64,000 nucleotides of DNA from Polystyrenella longa (GTDB lineage Bacteria > Planctomycetota > Planctomycetia > Planctomycetales > Planctomycetaceae): the NCBI RefSeq assembly GCF_007750395.1, contig NZ_CP036281.1, positions 5,355,001 to 5,419,000 of the forward strand. The letters run 5' to 3'. The position numbers and the translations under genes were made by a program. Within the stretch, counting starts at the first letter, position 1. Each line of letters begins with the position of its first letter. The notes under the pieces were generated by a model. The model saw nothing but the letters and a program-made list of their open reading frames with translations. It had not been told where the DNA came from and made no database searches. Below, piece by piece: positions 46,742 through 57,358 of the stretch.

Positions 46742-47740
46742 ATGTCTAGAAAAGTGCTTATTACCCCGGAATGCCTGTATAAACAACCGGGCCGCCATGT
46801 TGAACTGTTTGAATCCTGCGGATTCGAAGTCTGCTATCCGGAAGACATTACCTTCACTCGCGGGCTGTTCAGTTTCGACGATTGCGTCAAGGTTCTGGCT
46901 CCGTACGACGCCGTCCTCGCCGGTTCGGAAGGCTACCCCGCCGAGATGCTCGACGCGCTTCCCAATCTGAAAGTGATTGCTCGATTTGGAGTCGGATACG
47001 ATCCCGTAAACGTGCCCCACTGCACGAAGCTCGAAAAGGCGGTCACCATCACCCCCGCCTCGACTCATGATGCGGTCGCCGAGATGACAATGGGGCTGAT
47101 CTTTGCCATCGCTAAATCCATTATTCCCAACGACATCAGTACCCGCGAGGGGGCCTGGAGCCGGGTGGTGCTGTACCCAGTGCGAGAACGGCTTATAGGG
47201 CTGGTCGGGTTAGGGCGTATCGGTCGCAGTACTGCTATCCGGGCAAAATTGCTGGGAATGCAGGTCATCGCTCACGATCAGTTTGCCGATCCGAAGTTCG
47301 TGAAAGAACAGGGAATCGAGCTCGTTTCTCTTGAAGAACTCCTGCAAAAATCTGATTATGTCTCCCTCCACGCACCCATGCTGCCCGAGACGAAATACCT
47401 GATTAACAAAGAGACGCTCAAGCTGATGAAACCAGACAGCGTTTTGATCAACACCGCTCGGGGCGGGCTGGTCAACGAGGCCGATCTTCTGGTGGCGTTG
47501 ACCTCCGGTCAGATTCGGGCTGCGGCGCTCGATGTGTTTGAGCAGGAACCCCCTTCACCGGATAATCCCCTGTTCCAGCTGAAAAACGTGATCGCTTCGC
47601 CACATATGGCGGGGCTCGACCAAGTTTCCGTCGCCAATATGGCTCACGAAGCGGCAGAGTGCATCACTCAGCTGAGCAAGAATCAGTGGCCAGAAGGAAA
47701 AGTGGTGAACAGCGAATTGAAAACCAGTTGGAGCTGGTGA
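46742..47740 (+). CDS. D-2-hydroxyacid (phosphoglycerate) dehydrogenase family protein
   Basis: 332 residues. NAD-binding motif GLGRIG (156-161); catalytic Arg240 (NTARGG), Glu269 (DVFEQEP) and His288 (SPHMAG) are all present. The family oxidises 3-phosphoglycerate (SerA) or reduces 2-keto acids. It lacks the C-terminal ACT and intervening domains of long SerA proteins, so it is a short form; a role in serine synthesis is possible but not shown. It stands alone between a divergent unknown gene and htpG. A hairpin follows its stop directly. Confidence 0.9.
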   Translation: MSRKVLITPECLYKQPGRHVELFESCGFEVCYPEDITFTRGLFSFDDCVKVLAPYDAVLAGSEGYPAEMLDALPNLKVIARFGVGYDPVNVPHCTKLEKAVTITPASTHDAVAEMTMGLIFAIAKSIIPNDISTREGAWSRVVLYPVRERLIGLVGLGRIGRSTAIRAKLLGMQVIAHDQFADPKFVKEQGIELVSLEELLQKSDYVSLHAPMLPETKYLINKETLKLMKPDSVLINTARGGLVNEADLLVALTSGQIRAAALDVFEQEPPSPDNPLFQLKNVIASPHMAGLDQVSVANMAHEAAECITQLSKNQWPEGKVVNSELKTSWSW

Positions 47741-47741
47741 T

Positions 47742-47761
47742 AATGGGTATAGAAACCCATT
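47742..47761 (+). terminator. Hairpin after the dehydrogenase gene
   Basis: AATGGGT and ACCCATT form a seven-base stem with a six-base loop (ATAGAA), beginning two bases after the TGA stop. Only TT follows, so intrinsic termination would be weak; it may instead protect the mRNA 3' end or attenuate read-through to htpG. Confidence 0.35.
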
Positions 47762-47919
47762 TAGTGAACAACCGGAACGCATAGCAGGTTCGAGCGGCGA
47801 TAATCACGTTTTTCAGGACGTTACCTGCCCACAGATCGCCACAGAGGAAAGCTTCCCGTTCGATCTATTCTAAATACGAAATCAACTCACAGTTTAAGTA
47901 ACGACTCAGGTAAGAAATC

Positions 47920-49815
47920 ATGACTGACGCAAAAGAGAACGAGAACTTCAGCTTTCAGGCTGAAATCAAACAACTGCTGCACTTGTTATCACACTCGCTT
48001 TATCAAAACAAAGAAATCGCGATTCGAGAGCTGGTTTCCAACGCATCGGATGCCTTGGATAAATTCCGGCATGTCTCGCTGACAGACGGTAAGTTCGCCG
48101 ATGACAAACCGCTTGAGATTCAAATCATTCCGGATAATGATAAACATATCCTCACGATCCGTGACAATGGGATCGGAATGACCAAAGAAGATTTGATCAG
48201 CAACTTGGGAACCATCGCCCACAGCGGTTCGCTCGACTACCTGAAAAATCTGACGGGCGACTCAAAGAAAGATGTCTCGCTGATTGGTCAATTCGGCGTT
48301 GGATTTTATTCCGCCTTCATGCTGGCAGACCGCGTCGAAGTCGTCACCCGCAGCTATCAGGAAGATAACGGTTGGCAATGGGAATCATTCGGTACCGGCG
48401 AATTCACCATCGCCGAAACCGAAGTGGAAGAGCGAGGAACCTCCATCCGTCTGCACTTAAAAGAAGATCTGGAAGAGTTCACCAATCCGGAACGACTCAA
48501 GTTCATTCTCACTCGGTACAGTACGTTCGTGCCCCATGCGATCATTATGGATGGCGAGCATGTCAACAACCAACAGCCGATCTGGGTGGAACCGAAAAGT
48601 CAACTGACCGAAGAACAGTACGACAGCTTCTATCAGTACCTCACTCATCGCAGCGAAGAAAAACCGCTCTGGCATTTGCATCTGTCGGCCGACTCTCCAA
48701 TCCAATTCCATTCCATTTTGTATTGTGCCCCGCACAACATGGAAAAAATGGGATTCGGTGTAATGGAACATGGCCTGCACCTGTGTGCAAAACGAATCCT
48801 GGTTGAAAGTCAGTGCCGCGAGTTATTGCCGGAATACCTGCGATTCGTACAGGGAATAGTCGATTCCGCCGACCTACCACTCAACGTCTCTCGTGAGAGC
48901 CTGCAGGACAACACAATCTTCCGCAAGATCGCCAAAGTTCTCACCAAGAAGGTCCTCGATCATCTGCAGAAGATGTCTGAAAGCTCGACGGAAGAATACC
49001 TCAAGTTCTACGACGAATTCGGCATGACACTCCGCGAAGGAGTGAATCAGGACTTCGAAAACCGTATGAAGATTGCCAAACTTCTCCGGTTCCGTTCCTC
49101 CGATGCTGACGGCGAAGGCCTGACGTCGCTGGATGAATACCTCGGTCGAGCCAAAGAAGATCAAACACAGATTTACTACATCGGCGGCCCATCACTACCG
49201 CAGGTTAAAAACAATCCGAACCTGGAAGTCTTCAAACGAAAAGGGTTGGAAGTTCTGTATCTGGTTGATCCCGTTGATGAATTCATGCTGGCCCAATTGA
49301 ATACGTTCGAAGAGAAACAAATCGTCTCCGTCGACAGTGCCGACATCGAATTTCCGGAAAGCACCAAATCAGCCGACGACGAACAAACGGCCGAAGCCGA
49401 AGAAGCCGCCAGCACACCTGGCTTTGAAAAGGTGGTCGAACTGTTCAAAGAAGCGATCGGCGAGCAGGTTCAGGACGTGCGTGCTTCCAAACGGCTGTCG
49501 GAAGGAATAGCGACTCTCGTCAGCACGGGAGGAATCAGTACACAGTTGGAGCAGGCACTGAACATGTCGGCCCAACAGCAATCACCGATGTCCAAACGAA
49601 TTCTCGAAGTGAATGCTTCCGCCGCCCTGGTAAAACGGTTAGCCGACATTTCCGGCAACGCCGAGCACTACGACTTCATCAAAGAATGTGGACTTCAGAT
49701 TTACTCGAACGCCATGCTCTCCGCCGGCCTGCTTCCTAACGTCGACGAGATGGTCCACCGCGTAGACGACCTGCTCCTCAACGCCGCCCAGAGCCGATCC
49801 TCAATCGTGACTTAA
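47920..49815 (+). CDS. htpG: HtpG, Hsp90-family molecular chaperone
   Basis: 631 residues with the full bacterial Hsp90 layout: N-terminal GHKL ATPase (residues 1-~215), middle domain (~225-500) and C-terminal dimerisation domain (~520-631). ATP-site motifs are RELVSNASDALDK, LTIRDNGIGM and GQFGVGFYSAF. The middle-domain catalytic arginine region is LNVSRESLQ. It uses ATP to remodel client proteins in the cytoplasm. The TTAGCACTC/GAGTGCTAA (CIRCE) element was not found in the 179 bases upstream, so HrcA control is not supported. A strong terminator follows. Confidence 0.97.
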   Translation: MTDAKENENFSFQAEIKQLLHLLSHSLYQNKEIAIRELVSNASDALDKFRHVSLTDGKFADDKPLEIQIIPDNDKHILTIRDNGIGMTKEDLISNLGTIAHSGSLDYLKNLTGDSKKDVSLIGQFGVGFYSAFMLADRVEVVTRSYQEDNGWQWESFGTGEFTIAETEVEERGTSIRLHLKEDLEEFTNPERLKFILTRYSTFVPHAIIMDGEHVNNQQPIWVEPKSQLTEEQYDSFYQYLTHRSEEKPLWHLHLSADSPIQFHSILYCAPHNMEKMGFGVMEHGLHLCAKRILVESQCRELLPEYLRFVQGIVDSADLPLNVSRESLQDNTIFRKIAKVLTKKVLDHLQKMSESSTEEYLKFYDEFGMTLREGVNQDFENRMKIAKLLRFRSSDADGEGLTSLDEYLGRAKEDQTQIYYIGGPSLPQVKNNPNLEVFKRKGLEVLYLVDPVDEFMLAQLNTFEEKQIVSVDSADIEFPESTKSADDEQTAEAEEAASTPGFEKVVELFKEAIGEQVQDVRASKRLSEGIATLVSTGGISTQLEQALNMSAQQQSPMSKRILEVNASAALVKRLADISGNAEHYDFIKECGLQIYSNAMLSAGLLPNVDEMVHRVDDLLLNAAQSRSSIVT

Positions 49816-49832
49816 ATCGTCAGATGCCATTC

Positions 49833-49873
49833 AAAAAAAGCCCGATCAGAACGTTCTGACCGGGCCTTTTTTT
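49833..49873. terminator. Bidirectional intrinsic terminator between htpG and the RND gene
   Basis: GCCCG...CGGGC with an inner TCAGAA/TTCTGA stem (hairpin 49840-49865, one A-C mismatch) is followed on the plus strand by CTTTTTTT and preceded by AAAAAAA, which gives a U-tract for minus-strand transcripts. It therefore can stop both htpG and the convergent RND transporter gene. Confidence 0.88.
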
Positions 49874-49918
49874 ATTATGATTTGAGGCTTGCACAGAATC
49901 TGTGCCGAACCGATCACA

Positions 49919-52900
49919 TCAAGTGACGGGGCGAATGGGTTCCTCTTCGTCCAGGGCTTTCAACTTGTCTTCGTGTTCCTGCAGGAAGTCCGCAACGCGG
50001 TCGACATCTTTACCCGCCATTCGCAGGCCCAACTTCACGAAGTCAAAGTAGATCATATTGATTGCCGGGACGATGATTAACGTCAGGATCGTCGCGAAGA
50101 CCAGACCGAAGGTGAGGGTCACCGCCATCGGAATCAGAAAGGCAGCCTGAAAGCTCGTTTCGAACATTAGCGGTGTCAAACCGGCAACCGTGGTGAGGGT
50201 CGTCAATAGAATCGCTCTCAGGCGTAATCGGGCGCCGCTGATGGTCGCCTCCATTTCACTCAGTCCGGCACGAATTCGGGCGTTAATGAAGTCGACCAGG
50301 ACCAGAGAGTCATTCACAATAATCCCCGTGAGGGCCACGCAGCCAATCCGGCTGAGCATGGTGAAGGGATTATCGGTCAACCAGTGCCCGAAGATGGCTC
50401 CTTGAATTCCGAAGGGAATCGCCATCATGACCACCAGGGGTTGGAAATAAGAGCGGAACAGGGCGGCCAGACAGAGATAGATCAACAATAGAGCCACTGG
50501 AAAGGCGATCCGCAAACTGGCGAACGACTTGGTACGTTCTTCGAAGTTCCCCAGGAATTGTAGTTCGGTACCGGGATATTCAGGAGCGACTTCTGCGCTG
50601 AATGTTTTTTTGATCTCGCCAATAATGTCCGCGATGTTGGCCGTTCCATCCTGCTCTTTGACATCGGCAAAGACGGAAATGGAAGGTTTCATGTCGGTTC
50701 TGTTCAAAGTGGTGAAACTTTCGGATTCCTCCAATTGAGCCACTTCGGAAAACGGGATCCAGCCTCGATCCTGATAGTTGGTCCCTGTGGGCAAATACAT
50801 TGCTTCCAGGTTGTAGATGTTGTTTCGGAACTCTTCCGGATAACGAACCATGATTTTGATGTCTTCCCGATTACGGGAGAACCGTTTCGCCTCTTTACCA
50901 TAGATGGCAGATCGCACATGGTTGCCCAAGTCCGTTACGGTAATACCTGTGGGCCTTGCCGCTTCCAGCAGCCGGATTTGCGCTTCCCGTTTTCCCCGGT
51001 CGAAGTCATCGTCGATGTCGAAGACACCCGCATAACCAGCCAGCTCTTTCTTCAACCGTATCGCCACGGGTTCCAGGTAATCCCGATTCTCTGAGGCAAT
51101 TTTAATCTCAATCGCTTTTCCGCCCGGACCGCCGCTGATCGCCTGCCAGACGATGGAGTTCACTCCCGGCAAATTGCTCGACATCTTGCGGAACTCGTTG
51201 AGCAGCTCTTCACTCGACCGTCCGTCCTTGGCTTCGCGCGCATCTGCCGCCAGCAGTTCAATTACCAACTGCCCCACATGGGACTGGTCATCACTTCCCA
51301 CGGCTCCTGCACCAGCGATGTCATACGCACGACCGATATTCATGCGGACGTTGACGACTTCTGGAGCCTGTTTGACAAACTCACTGATTTTACTGATTTG
51401 CTCTTTAACCACTTCTGTACGAACACCAATCGGCATTTCCAGGTTGCAGATAATCGTCTCCGAGTCCATCTTCTGAATCAACACGTCTTGCACGATGCCT
51501 CCTGCCAGAAGTCCATAGGCGAGGACGGAAGTACAAACGCCAAGCGTGACTGTCAGGTATCGCCATCGTAATGTTAAGCGGAGAAACCGTTCATACAGAC
51601 CGGCTAACACGCCATGAACGAAGCGATCTCGGCCCGAAACAAACTTACTGTAAGACCGGCGGACAATCCCCATATTCTTGGGCGTTCGATCGATGGGATT
51701 ACCATCTTTATCCTTCAAGCGGGGCAAGTGAGCCAAGTGAGCAGGAAGAATGAGCAGGGCTTCCACAAGCGAGACGGAAAGTGCCGCCAATACGACCAAG
51801 GGAAGCTGTCCCATAAAGTCTCCGATTTGCCCCTGAATGAAAAACAGGGGGGAAAATGCGGCAATGGTCGTAATCACCGCTACAGTAACCGGCCACATGA
51901 CTTCCTCCGCACCGACAACCGCGGCGCGAATGGGGGCCATCCCTTCTTCGACGTGCCGGTAGATGTTCTCCCCGATCACAATCGCATCATCGACAATAAT
52001 CCCCAAGACGATGATCAAGCCAAACAGCGATAGCAGGTTGATCGTTACTCCAAACGCCCACATGACAATAAAGGTTCCCAGGAACGAAACGGGGAGACCA
52101 ATCGAAGCCCAGAAAGCGACGCGCCAGTTCAGAAACAGGTTGAGCGAGATCAGCACCAGAATCAAACCGTTCAATCCGTTGCGTGTCATCAGGTCAAGAC
52201 GCCCCTCGACGAATCGGGAAAGGTCGGTGTGCAGAGCGATTTCAAAATGGTGATTAAAGGGTTGCTGACGCATTTCCCGATACGTCGCCATCGGGTCGGG
52301 ACGCCCTCCCAGCACATTGGCAACGTAGCTGGTGCCTGCCCCGATAATGCCAAACGGCTTGCTGTACCAAGGTCGGTCCAGACTTTCCTCGTATCCGTAA
52401 TAATCGAATTCCTGGCCCGTCTTTCCGGCGACATACGCTTTCACCAGACTGGCAATCTGAATGGCATCCTGGGAAGGGGTTTTGTAGATCGTGCAGTAGG
52501 CGGCAGGTTTGTTGTTAAAATAGTTTTCCAGTTCGACATCCACGAAATGGTCGTGAATGATCGCCACATCCGAGAGCAGAATACCTGTTCCATCCGGTTC
52601 CGTCCGGACGATAAGATCCTCGATATCCCGGCCACGTGTTTCTTCGCCAATCGTCCGCACGGCGACTGAAGCCCGATCCCCTTTAAGCTGGCCACCGGAG
52701 ACGTCCAGATTACTGCGACCGATCGCGGTGGCGATTTCTTCAAAGGTTATATTGTATTCCAGCAGTCGCTCGGGACGGATTTCGACACTGATCTCGTCGT
52801 CTCGAATCCCTTCGAGCTCAATTTCGCTGACGCCGGGAAGCTGCCGGAGCTCGTCTTTGATATCCCGGACCGCCTGCTTCCGGTCCGACTCGGTCCCATC

Positions 52901-53329
52901 TCCATAAACGGCGATACTGATGACCGGCAGCTTAGGTTCAAATTTCCGAACTGTCTTTTCGACGTCCTGCGGAATATCGGGGATGGAATCGAGTTCGTTC
53001 TTCACCTCGTCCAATACAGCGTTGATATCATCGACTTCGTTGAAGAGCGTCAGGACAGTCAGGGAAAAACCTTCACTGACGGTCGATTCGATCTTCTCGA
53101 TCCCCTCGATGTCTTTGACCTTCTCCTCAAACTTGATGGTCACCGTCTTCTGGATCTCTTCCGGCTGAACACCGGGATAGACCGCCTGGATCATCAATTT
53201 ACTGGCTCGGACTTCCGGAAACATTTCCCGGACCAGCGACAGAGAGAAGAACGCCCCCGCCACCAGAACAACAATCATCAGCATGTTGACCAGGACGGAA
53301 TTTCGGACGCTGAAACTCGGAAGTGACAT
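49919..53329 (-). CDS. RND-family efflux transporter permease
   Basis: 1136 residues with the HAE/AcrB-type plan: one N-terminal helix ([15 protein letters not shown]), a large periplasmic porter domain, a helix bundle, a second periplasmic domain and a second bundle. The proton-relay aspartates in helix 4 are in [17 protein letters not shown]. Pumps of this type expel drugs, metals or lipids across the envelope, driven by protons, with a membrane-fusion protein and an outer-membrane channel. Neither partner gene is adjacent: upstream 631 bases hold no gene. The start at 53329 ([10 protein letters not shown]) is typical. Substrate class is unresolved; heavy-metal charged residues were not identified. 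Confidence 0.92.
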   Translation of the reverse strand: MSLPSFSVRNSVLVNMLMIVVLVAGAFFSLSLVREMFPEVRASKLMIQAVYPGVQPEEIQKTVTIKFEEKVKDIEGIEKIESTVSEGFSLTVLTLFNEVDDINAVLDEVKNELDSIPDIPQDVEKTVRKFEPKLPVISIAVYGDGTESDRKQAVRDIKDELRQLPGVSEIELEGIRDDEISVEIRPERLLEYNITFEEIATAIGRSNLDVSGGQLKGDRASVAVRTIGEETRGRDIEDLIVRTEPDGTGILLSDVAIIHDHFVDVELENYFNNKPAAYCTIYKTPSQDAIQIASLVKAYVAGKTGQEFDYYGYEESLDRPWYSKPFGIIGAGTSYVANVLGGRPDPMATYREMRQQPFNHHFEIALHTDLSRFVEGRLDLMTRNGLNGLILVLISLNLFLNWRVAFWASIGLPVSFLGTFIVMWAFGVTINLLSLFGLIIVLGIIVDDAIVIGENIYRHVEEGMAPIRAAVVGAEEVMWPVTVAVITTIAAFSPLFFIQGQIGDFMGQLPLVVLAALSVSLVEALLILPAHLAHLPRLKDKDGNPIDRTPKNMGIVRRSYSKFVSGRDRFVHGVLAGLYERFLRLTLRWRYLTVTLGVCTSVLAYGLLAGGIVQDVLIQKMDSETIICNLEMPIGVRTEVVKEQISKISEFVKQAPEVVNVRMNIGRAYDIAGAGAVGSDDQSHVGQLVIELLAADAREAKDGRSSEELLNEFRKMSSNLPGVNSIVWQAISGGPGGKAIEIKIASENRDYLEPVAIRLKKELAGYAGVFDIDDDFDRGKREAQIRLLEAARPTGITVTDLGNHVRSAIYGKEAKRFSRNREDIKIMVRYPEEFRNNIYNLEAMYLPTGTNYQDRGWIPFSEVAQLEESESFTTLNRTDMKPSISVFADVKEQDGTANIADIIGEIKKTFSAEVAPEYPGTELQFLGNFEERTKSFASLRIAFPVALLLIYLCLAALFRSYFQPLVVMMAIPFGIQGAIFGHWLTDNPFTMLSRIGCVALTGIIVNDSLVLVDFINARIRAGLSEMEATISGARLRLRAILLTTLTTVAGLTPLMFETSFQAAFLIPMAVTLTFGLVFATILTLIIVPAINMIYFDFVKLGLRMAGKDVDRVADFLQEHEDKLKALDEEEPIRPVT

Positions 53330-53960
53330 GAACAGCCTTTGGACACATTAAAGCGGGAAGCGAGACGAGGGGTCATTTTTCAGACACGATGACTTGGAAC
53401 CCTATTTTTAGAGGAAGTCCGGGAAAAAGCGAATCGGGATTTCAAATCTATCTCGGAATTTTCACTAACGGGAATTCGATCTACGATCTCCATTCTACAC
53501 AGAGTTCCCCCCGACGGGGCTTCTCCATCCAGTGCAGTGGCCACTCGGAAGCAATTGGTTACAAATACTTCGAATAGAGGGCCGATTAAATCAGTGGACA
53601 AGAACATGCGATGGCTCTCTTCCCTGTAACCCTGACGGTCAAACCACCATACGTGTCGAAGTCATCGCCGCCTGAGAATCAATTAACACGCACCAGAATC
53701 CGTAATTCCACTGCAATATAAATACATCGAGAAACGGAATACGAATTGCATACTCTGTCCTGGACGAACTGGAGACGAATAGGTTCGTCCCCGTTTTCGT
53801 ACATATCGGTTCGAATGTCTGGCCTTTCAGGTTGGCTGTTTGATCCGCTTCCTTACTCCCCTCCCTGATTGATATTCGCGAGTTGATTCTGACCTCAAAC
53901 TCAGTACCCGGAACAAACAGCGAATTCGAATATCGATCCCCTAAAAACAGGTTCCAAGGA
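53330..53960. other. Non-coding gap upstream of the DUF1559 gene
   Basis: About 630 bases without a supportable gene between divergent genes. The perfect eight-base inverted repeat GGACGAAC (53762-53769) and GTTCGTCC (53783-53790) has a 13-base loop and is followed by CCGTTTT, a weak terminator-like or mRNA hairpin. TATAAAT near 53715 could be a -10 box, but no partner -35 was recognised. Confidence 0.3.
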
Positions 53961-54872
53961 ATGCTTTTGCGTCACCGTTCCGGTTTCACTCTGATTGAAC
54001 TACTTGTCGTTATTGCCATTATTTCATTATTGCTGGCGTTGCTGCTGCCCGCCGTTCAGCAGGTCCGAGGATCTGCCCGCAGAACGCAGTGTACCAACAA
54101 CCTGCGTCAGATCGGCATCGCACTCCATAATTACGCCGACGTGCATCGAGGATTACCTCCGGGAAGGATTACCACTTTCTACGGTGGGCCGGCGGTTTTT
54201 TCTGGTTGGTCCATCTATCTGCTTCCTTATCTGGAGGGTCAGAACGTCGTGGATAAATACGACTTCGATTACCCTCACTTCGAGATTCAGAATCAGGAAG
54301 CGGTCCAGCAGCAAATCAGCACCTACATTTGCCCCTCATCCTACGACCCTGATCGGACCGTCCAGCTTTCCACCGGCCCCCTCGAAAGCCAGTTGCTTCC
54401 TGATCGTTTCGGTGCCCCCGGTGATTACTACGTCCGCTTTGGTGGCATTACTAATTCCGAAGGAGTCACGGCCACAGCCGCATTCGATTCCAACGACTAC
54501 ACACCGCTTAAGAAAATCTCCGATGGTTTAACTCATACCGTGCTCGTGGGCGAGATTTCAGATCGACCACAGTTGTTTCTCCGTCATGAGCTTCAAAGCG
54601 GAGTCCAAACCAGACAACCTGGTTGGGCTGCCTGGTCAGGTCCACAAGCCCTCCGATTACTCGGATACAGTGAGGACGGAACCGTCGAAGGGGAGTTCGA
54701 TTGCATCATCAATTGCACGAACGAGCAAGGACTCTTCAGTTTCCACAACGGGGGAGCCAACGTGCTGTACGCTGATGGAAGTGTTCATTTTCTCGGATCA
54801 GGAATGCCGGTCGATATCGTCATGGCGTTGCATACGCGCGACGGCCGTGAGCTGACCGACTTTGAGCAATAG
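53961..54872 (+). CDS. DUF1559 pseudopilin-like protein
   Basis: 303 residues of the large planctomycete DUF1559 family. The N-terminus [29 protein letters not shown] is a type IV prepilin/type II secretion pseudopilin signal: a basic start, Gly-Phe cleavage, and a hydrophobic helix. [19 protein letters not shown] and the C-terminal [20 protein letters not shown] blocks define the family. Such proteins are thought to be cleaved by prepilin peptidase and displayed or assembled extracellularly; the exact role is unknown. AAGGA lies directly before the ATG at 53961, too close, but seven bases before a TTG at 53967, which may be the true start. Confidence 0.9.
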   Translation: MLLRHRSGFTLIELLVVIAIISLLLALLLPAVQQVRGSARRTQCTNNLRQIGIALHNYADVHRGLPPGRITTFYGGPAVFSGWSIYLLPYLEGQNVVDKYDFDYPHFEIQNQEAVQQQISTYICPSSYDPDRTVQLSTGPLESQLLPDRFGAPGDYYVRFGGITNSEGVTATAAFDSNDYTPLKKISDGLTHTVLVGEISDRPQLFLRHELQSGVQTRQPGWAAWSGPQALRLLGYSEDGTVEGEFDCIINCTNEQGLFSFHNGGANVLYADGSVHFLGSGMPVDIVMALHTRDGRELTDFEQ

Positions 54873-54952
54873 ATAGTGATTGTTCCCCACTGACCTCACC
54901 ACCCCTCGCCATGAGATGTTTTAAGCCACTATTTGAGGAAATTTCTGCTACG

Positions 54953-57346
54953 ATGAGAACCTGCGAAATACGAATGACACGCCGTACTGCCGGGATCATA
55001 TCTGTCCTGTTTTTGAATTGCCTGATGGCTGGTCCGAGCACCGCAGCAGAATCGGTCACCGAGAACAATCCGTCCTCCGTCAATGTTCAACTCAACCTGC
55101 CTGACGAACCGTTTGTGTATTCCGAAGATGCCTTTCCGGATCACTTCGCAGCCAGCGGTATCATGTCCTTTGATACATCCCCGGAGGACAATCTCATTAC
55201 CAATGCGGGAGCGACGTTGGGAAGGGTGCTGTTCTACGATAAGTCGATGTCGGCGAACCGAACAGTTTCTTGCAGTTCCTGTCATGTTCAACAGAATGCC
55301 TTCTCTGACCCCCGAAAGTTCAGCGTCGGTTTCGACGGACAACAGACCGATCGAAATTCAATGGCGTTGAACGATCTCCGATTCGTGAGAGCCGGTTTTT
55401 TCTGGGACGAACGAGCCGAATCATTGGAAGAAGCAGTCTTAATTCCCCTCTACAGTCATGTTGAAATGGGTATGAGCCCGGAATTGATGCTGGAACGAAT
55501 TTCAAAATCGGATGTCTATCCCTCTCTGTTCCAGGTCGCATTTGGTGCACAATCTATCACCGAAGAAAACGTCGGGCGGGCACTCGCACAGTTTATTCGA
55601 GCCATGACGACCAGTCAGTCCCGCTATGACGAAGGAGCCACACAGGTAGCATCCAGCAAAGACTTGTTTCCGAATTTCAGCAACAGCGAAAACCTCGGCA
55701 AAGAATTGTTTCATGAGAAATGCGCGGCCTGTCATACACTCGGAGTGAAAGATCAGATCGCGATCTTTTCAATGTTTCGTTCGCTCAATAATGGAATCGA
55801 TGCCGACGCTTCTGCTCGCGATGGAGGTCGAGGGGACATCAGCTATAACCCCACCGAGATCGGCTTGTTTAAAGCTTCCTCGTTACGCAACATCGAATTC
55901 ACAGCTCCCTACATGCATGATGGCAGGCACAAGACTCTCGAAGAAGTGATCGCTCATTACAGTGACCATGTTTCGAGACACCCCAACATCAGCGCCGTCC
56001 GTCGGTTCCTCTTAACTAAAGAAGAACAAACAGCCCTGGTCGATTTTCTCAAAACGTTGAGCGACCGGAAACTCCTTGAGGATCCTCGATTCTCCAATCC
56101 TTGGCAAACTTCAGACTTATCCGCAGTCGCATCCATACCGGTTGCGAACCCCGTTCCAGGCCATGTTGCACAACAGGGGAATTCTAATTCGGAGATTCTG
56201 GACGAGATCGGTATCCGAAAACGACTCAAAAACGGTCAGAGCGTCCCCGCCGGTTCGACTCTTATTTGGCTTCATACTCTCGATAAAGATCAAGACGGCT
56301 CATTTAACAAAGAGGAAACGAAAGCGGTTGCTCAACTGCTGCTGGAGACCGAATCGTTATTCCTGAGACTGGAACGCCGCCGTCGCCGTGGGCCTGCTGG
56401 AAGAGAACGACCACAGAACGAAGAAGAGAAGGCGACTGACGCTGGATCTCAAACCGGAGACTTTAACGGCGATGGTGAAACGACCACCAGAGAGGCAGAA
56501 CAATATCAGTCTCTCAAACGGCTTCTGGAGATGGGCGACGGTGGACGTTTGCAAGTTCTCCTGGACCGGGTCATGAATCGACTCGATCTCGACCCTCTAA
56601 TTTATTCGACTGTTCGCCAGAAGGTGTTCTCCGCCAAACAGAAACTGAATCAAGATGTACTGAGGCAAGATCAGAAGATGATCGAACAGATGCAGGAATT
56701 GCTCGGTAAAGAGAACTACGAAAAATATCAGCAACTGGTGATTTCATCTCAATCGAACACACGAGGACGTAACCTGAATCGATCTTTACTCAGTCTGGAA
56801 GAAGTTCAGGAGCAGATATGGAAATATGATGAGAACGTAAATGGAGTATTGGAAGTATCAGAACTCCACGAACTCACCCGCGCGATGAATACGCCTCCGG
56901 GAGGTTTTGGTCAGAAGCCGACGGCACCTGCCGATATTATTGAGTTTTGCAATCGTATGCTGAAATTCGATCAGAATGATGACCAGAAAGTCAGCCAGCA
57001 AGAACTCCCCGAACGGATGAGTGACTTCGCGCTGCGGGCCGATGCAAACCAGGATGGCGGTATGTCGCTGGAAGAAGCGAAAGCTCACTTCCGCACGGCA
57101 GCCTTTGAGCGATTAGTCTTTGATGGAATTTATGTTGGAGGAGCGTTTGCCAACACTTTGCTATTCACTCAGTCCTCCATTGAGGATCTCGATCTTCCTT
57201 CTCAGACTTTGAATGAATTTCATGAACTGATGGCATCTCATGAAGAGAAAATTTCTGAGATGGCTCAGGCCTCTCTGACTCAGTTATTCGCAGAGATTCA
57301 GAAAATGATCCCACCGGCAGGCAACAAACAGGCCTCTCGCGAATAG
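54953..57346 (+). CDS. Diheme peroxidase/MauG-like cytochrome fused to EF-hands
   Basis: 797 residues. Signal peptide TRRTAGIISVLFLNCLMAGPSTAA. Residues ~55-385 are a MauG/cytochrome c peroxidase domain with heme sites CSSCH (Cys107) and CAACH (Cys256); CHTLGV and APYMHDGRHKTLEEVI fit the family. The C-terminal half has five EF-hand-like loops: DKDQDGSFNKEE, DFNGDGETTTRE, DENVNGVLEVSE, DQNDDQKVSQQE and DANQDGGMSLEE, the fourth partly degenerate. Calcium could tune heme redox or stability, as a single calcium does in MauG. The ATG at 54953 has GAGGA 13 bases upstream; an ATG at 54974 is also possible. Secreted to the periplasm. Confidence 0.88.
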   Translation: MRTCEIRMTRRTAGIISVLFLNCLMAGPSTAAESVTENNPSSVNVQLNLPDEPFVYSEDAFPDHFAASGIMSFDTSPEDNLITNAGATLGRVLFYDKSMSANRTVSCSSCHVQQNAFSDPRKFSVGFDGQQTDRNSMALNDLRFVRAGFFWDERAESLEEAVLIPLYSHVEMGMSPELMLERISKSDVYPSLFQVAFGAQSITEENVGRALAQFIRAMTTSQSRYDEGATQVASSKDLFPNFSNSENLGKELFHEKCAACHTLGVKDQIAIFSMFRSLNNGIDADASARDGGRGDISYNPTEIGLFKASSLRNIEFTAPYMHDGRHKTLEEVIAHYSDHVSRHPNISAVRRFLLTKEEQTALVDFLKTLSDRKLLEDPRFSNPWQTSDLSAVASIPVANPVPGHVAQQGNSNSEILDEIGIRKRLKNGQSVPAGSTLIWLHTLDKDQDGSFNKEETKAVAQLLLETESLFLRLERRRRRGPAGRERPQNEEEKATDAGSQTGDFNGDGETTTREAEQYQSLKRLLEMGDGGRLQVLLDRVMNRLDLDPLIYSTVRQKVFSAKQKLNQDVLRQDQKMIEQMQELLGKENYEKYQQLVISSQSNTRGRNLNRSLLSLEEVQEQIWKYDENVNGVLEVSELHELTRAMNTPPGGFGQKPTAPADIIEFCNRMLKFDQNDDQKVSQQELPERMSDFALRADANQDGGMSLEEAKAHFRTAAFERLVFDGIYVGGAFANTLLFTQSSIEDLDLPSQTLNEFHELMASHEEKISEMAQASLTQLFAEIQKMIPPAGNKQASRE

Positions 57347-57358
57347 TCCAGGAGCTTG

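Noticed and set aside
47741-47919. Search for a CIRCE heat-shock operator upstream of htpG
   Set aside because: No TTAGCACTC/GAGTGCTAA pair was found.
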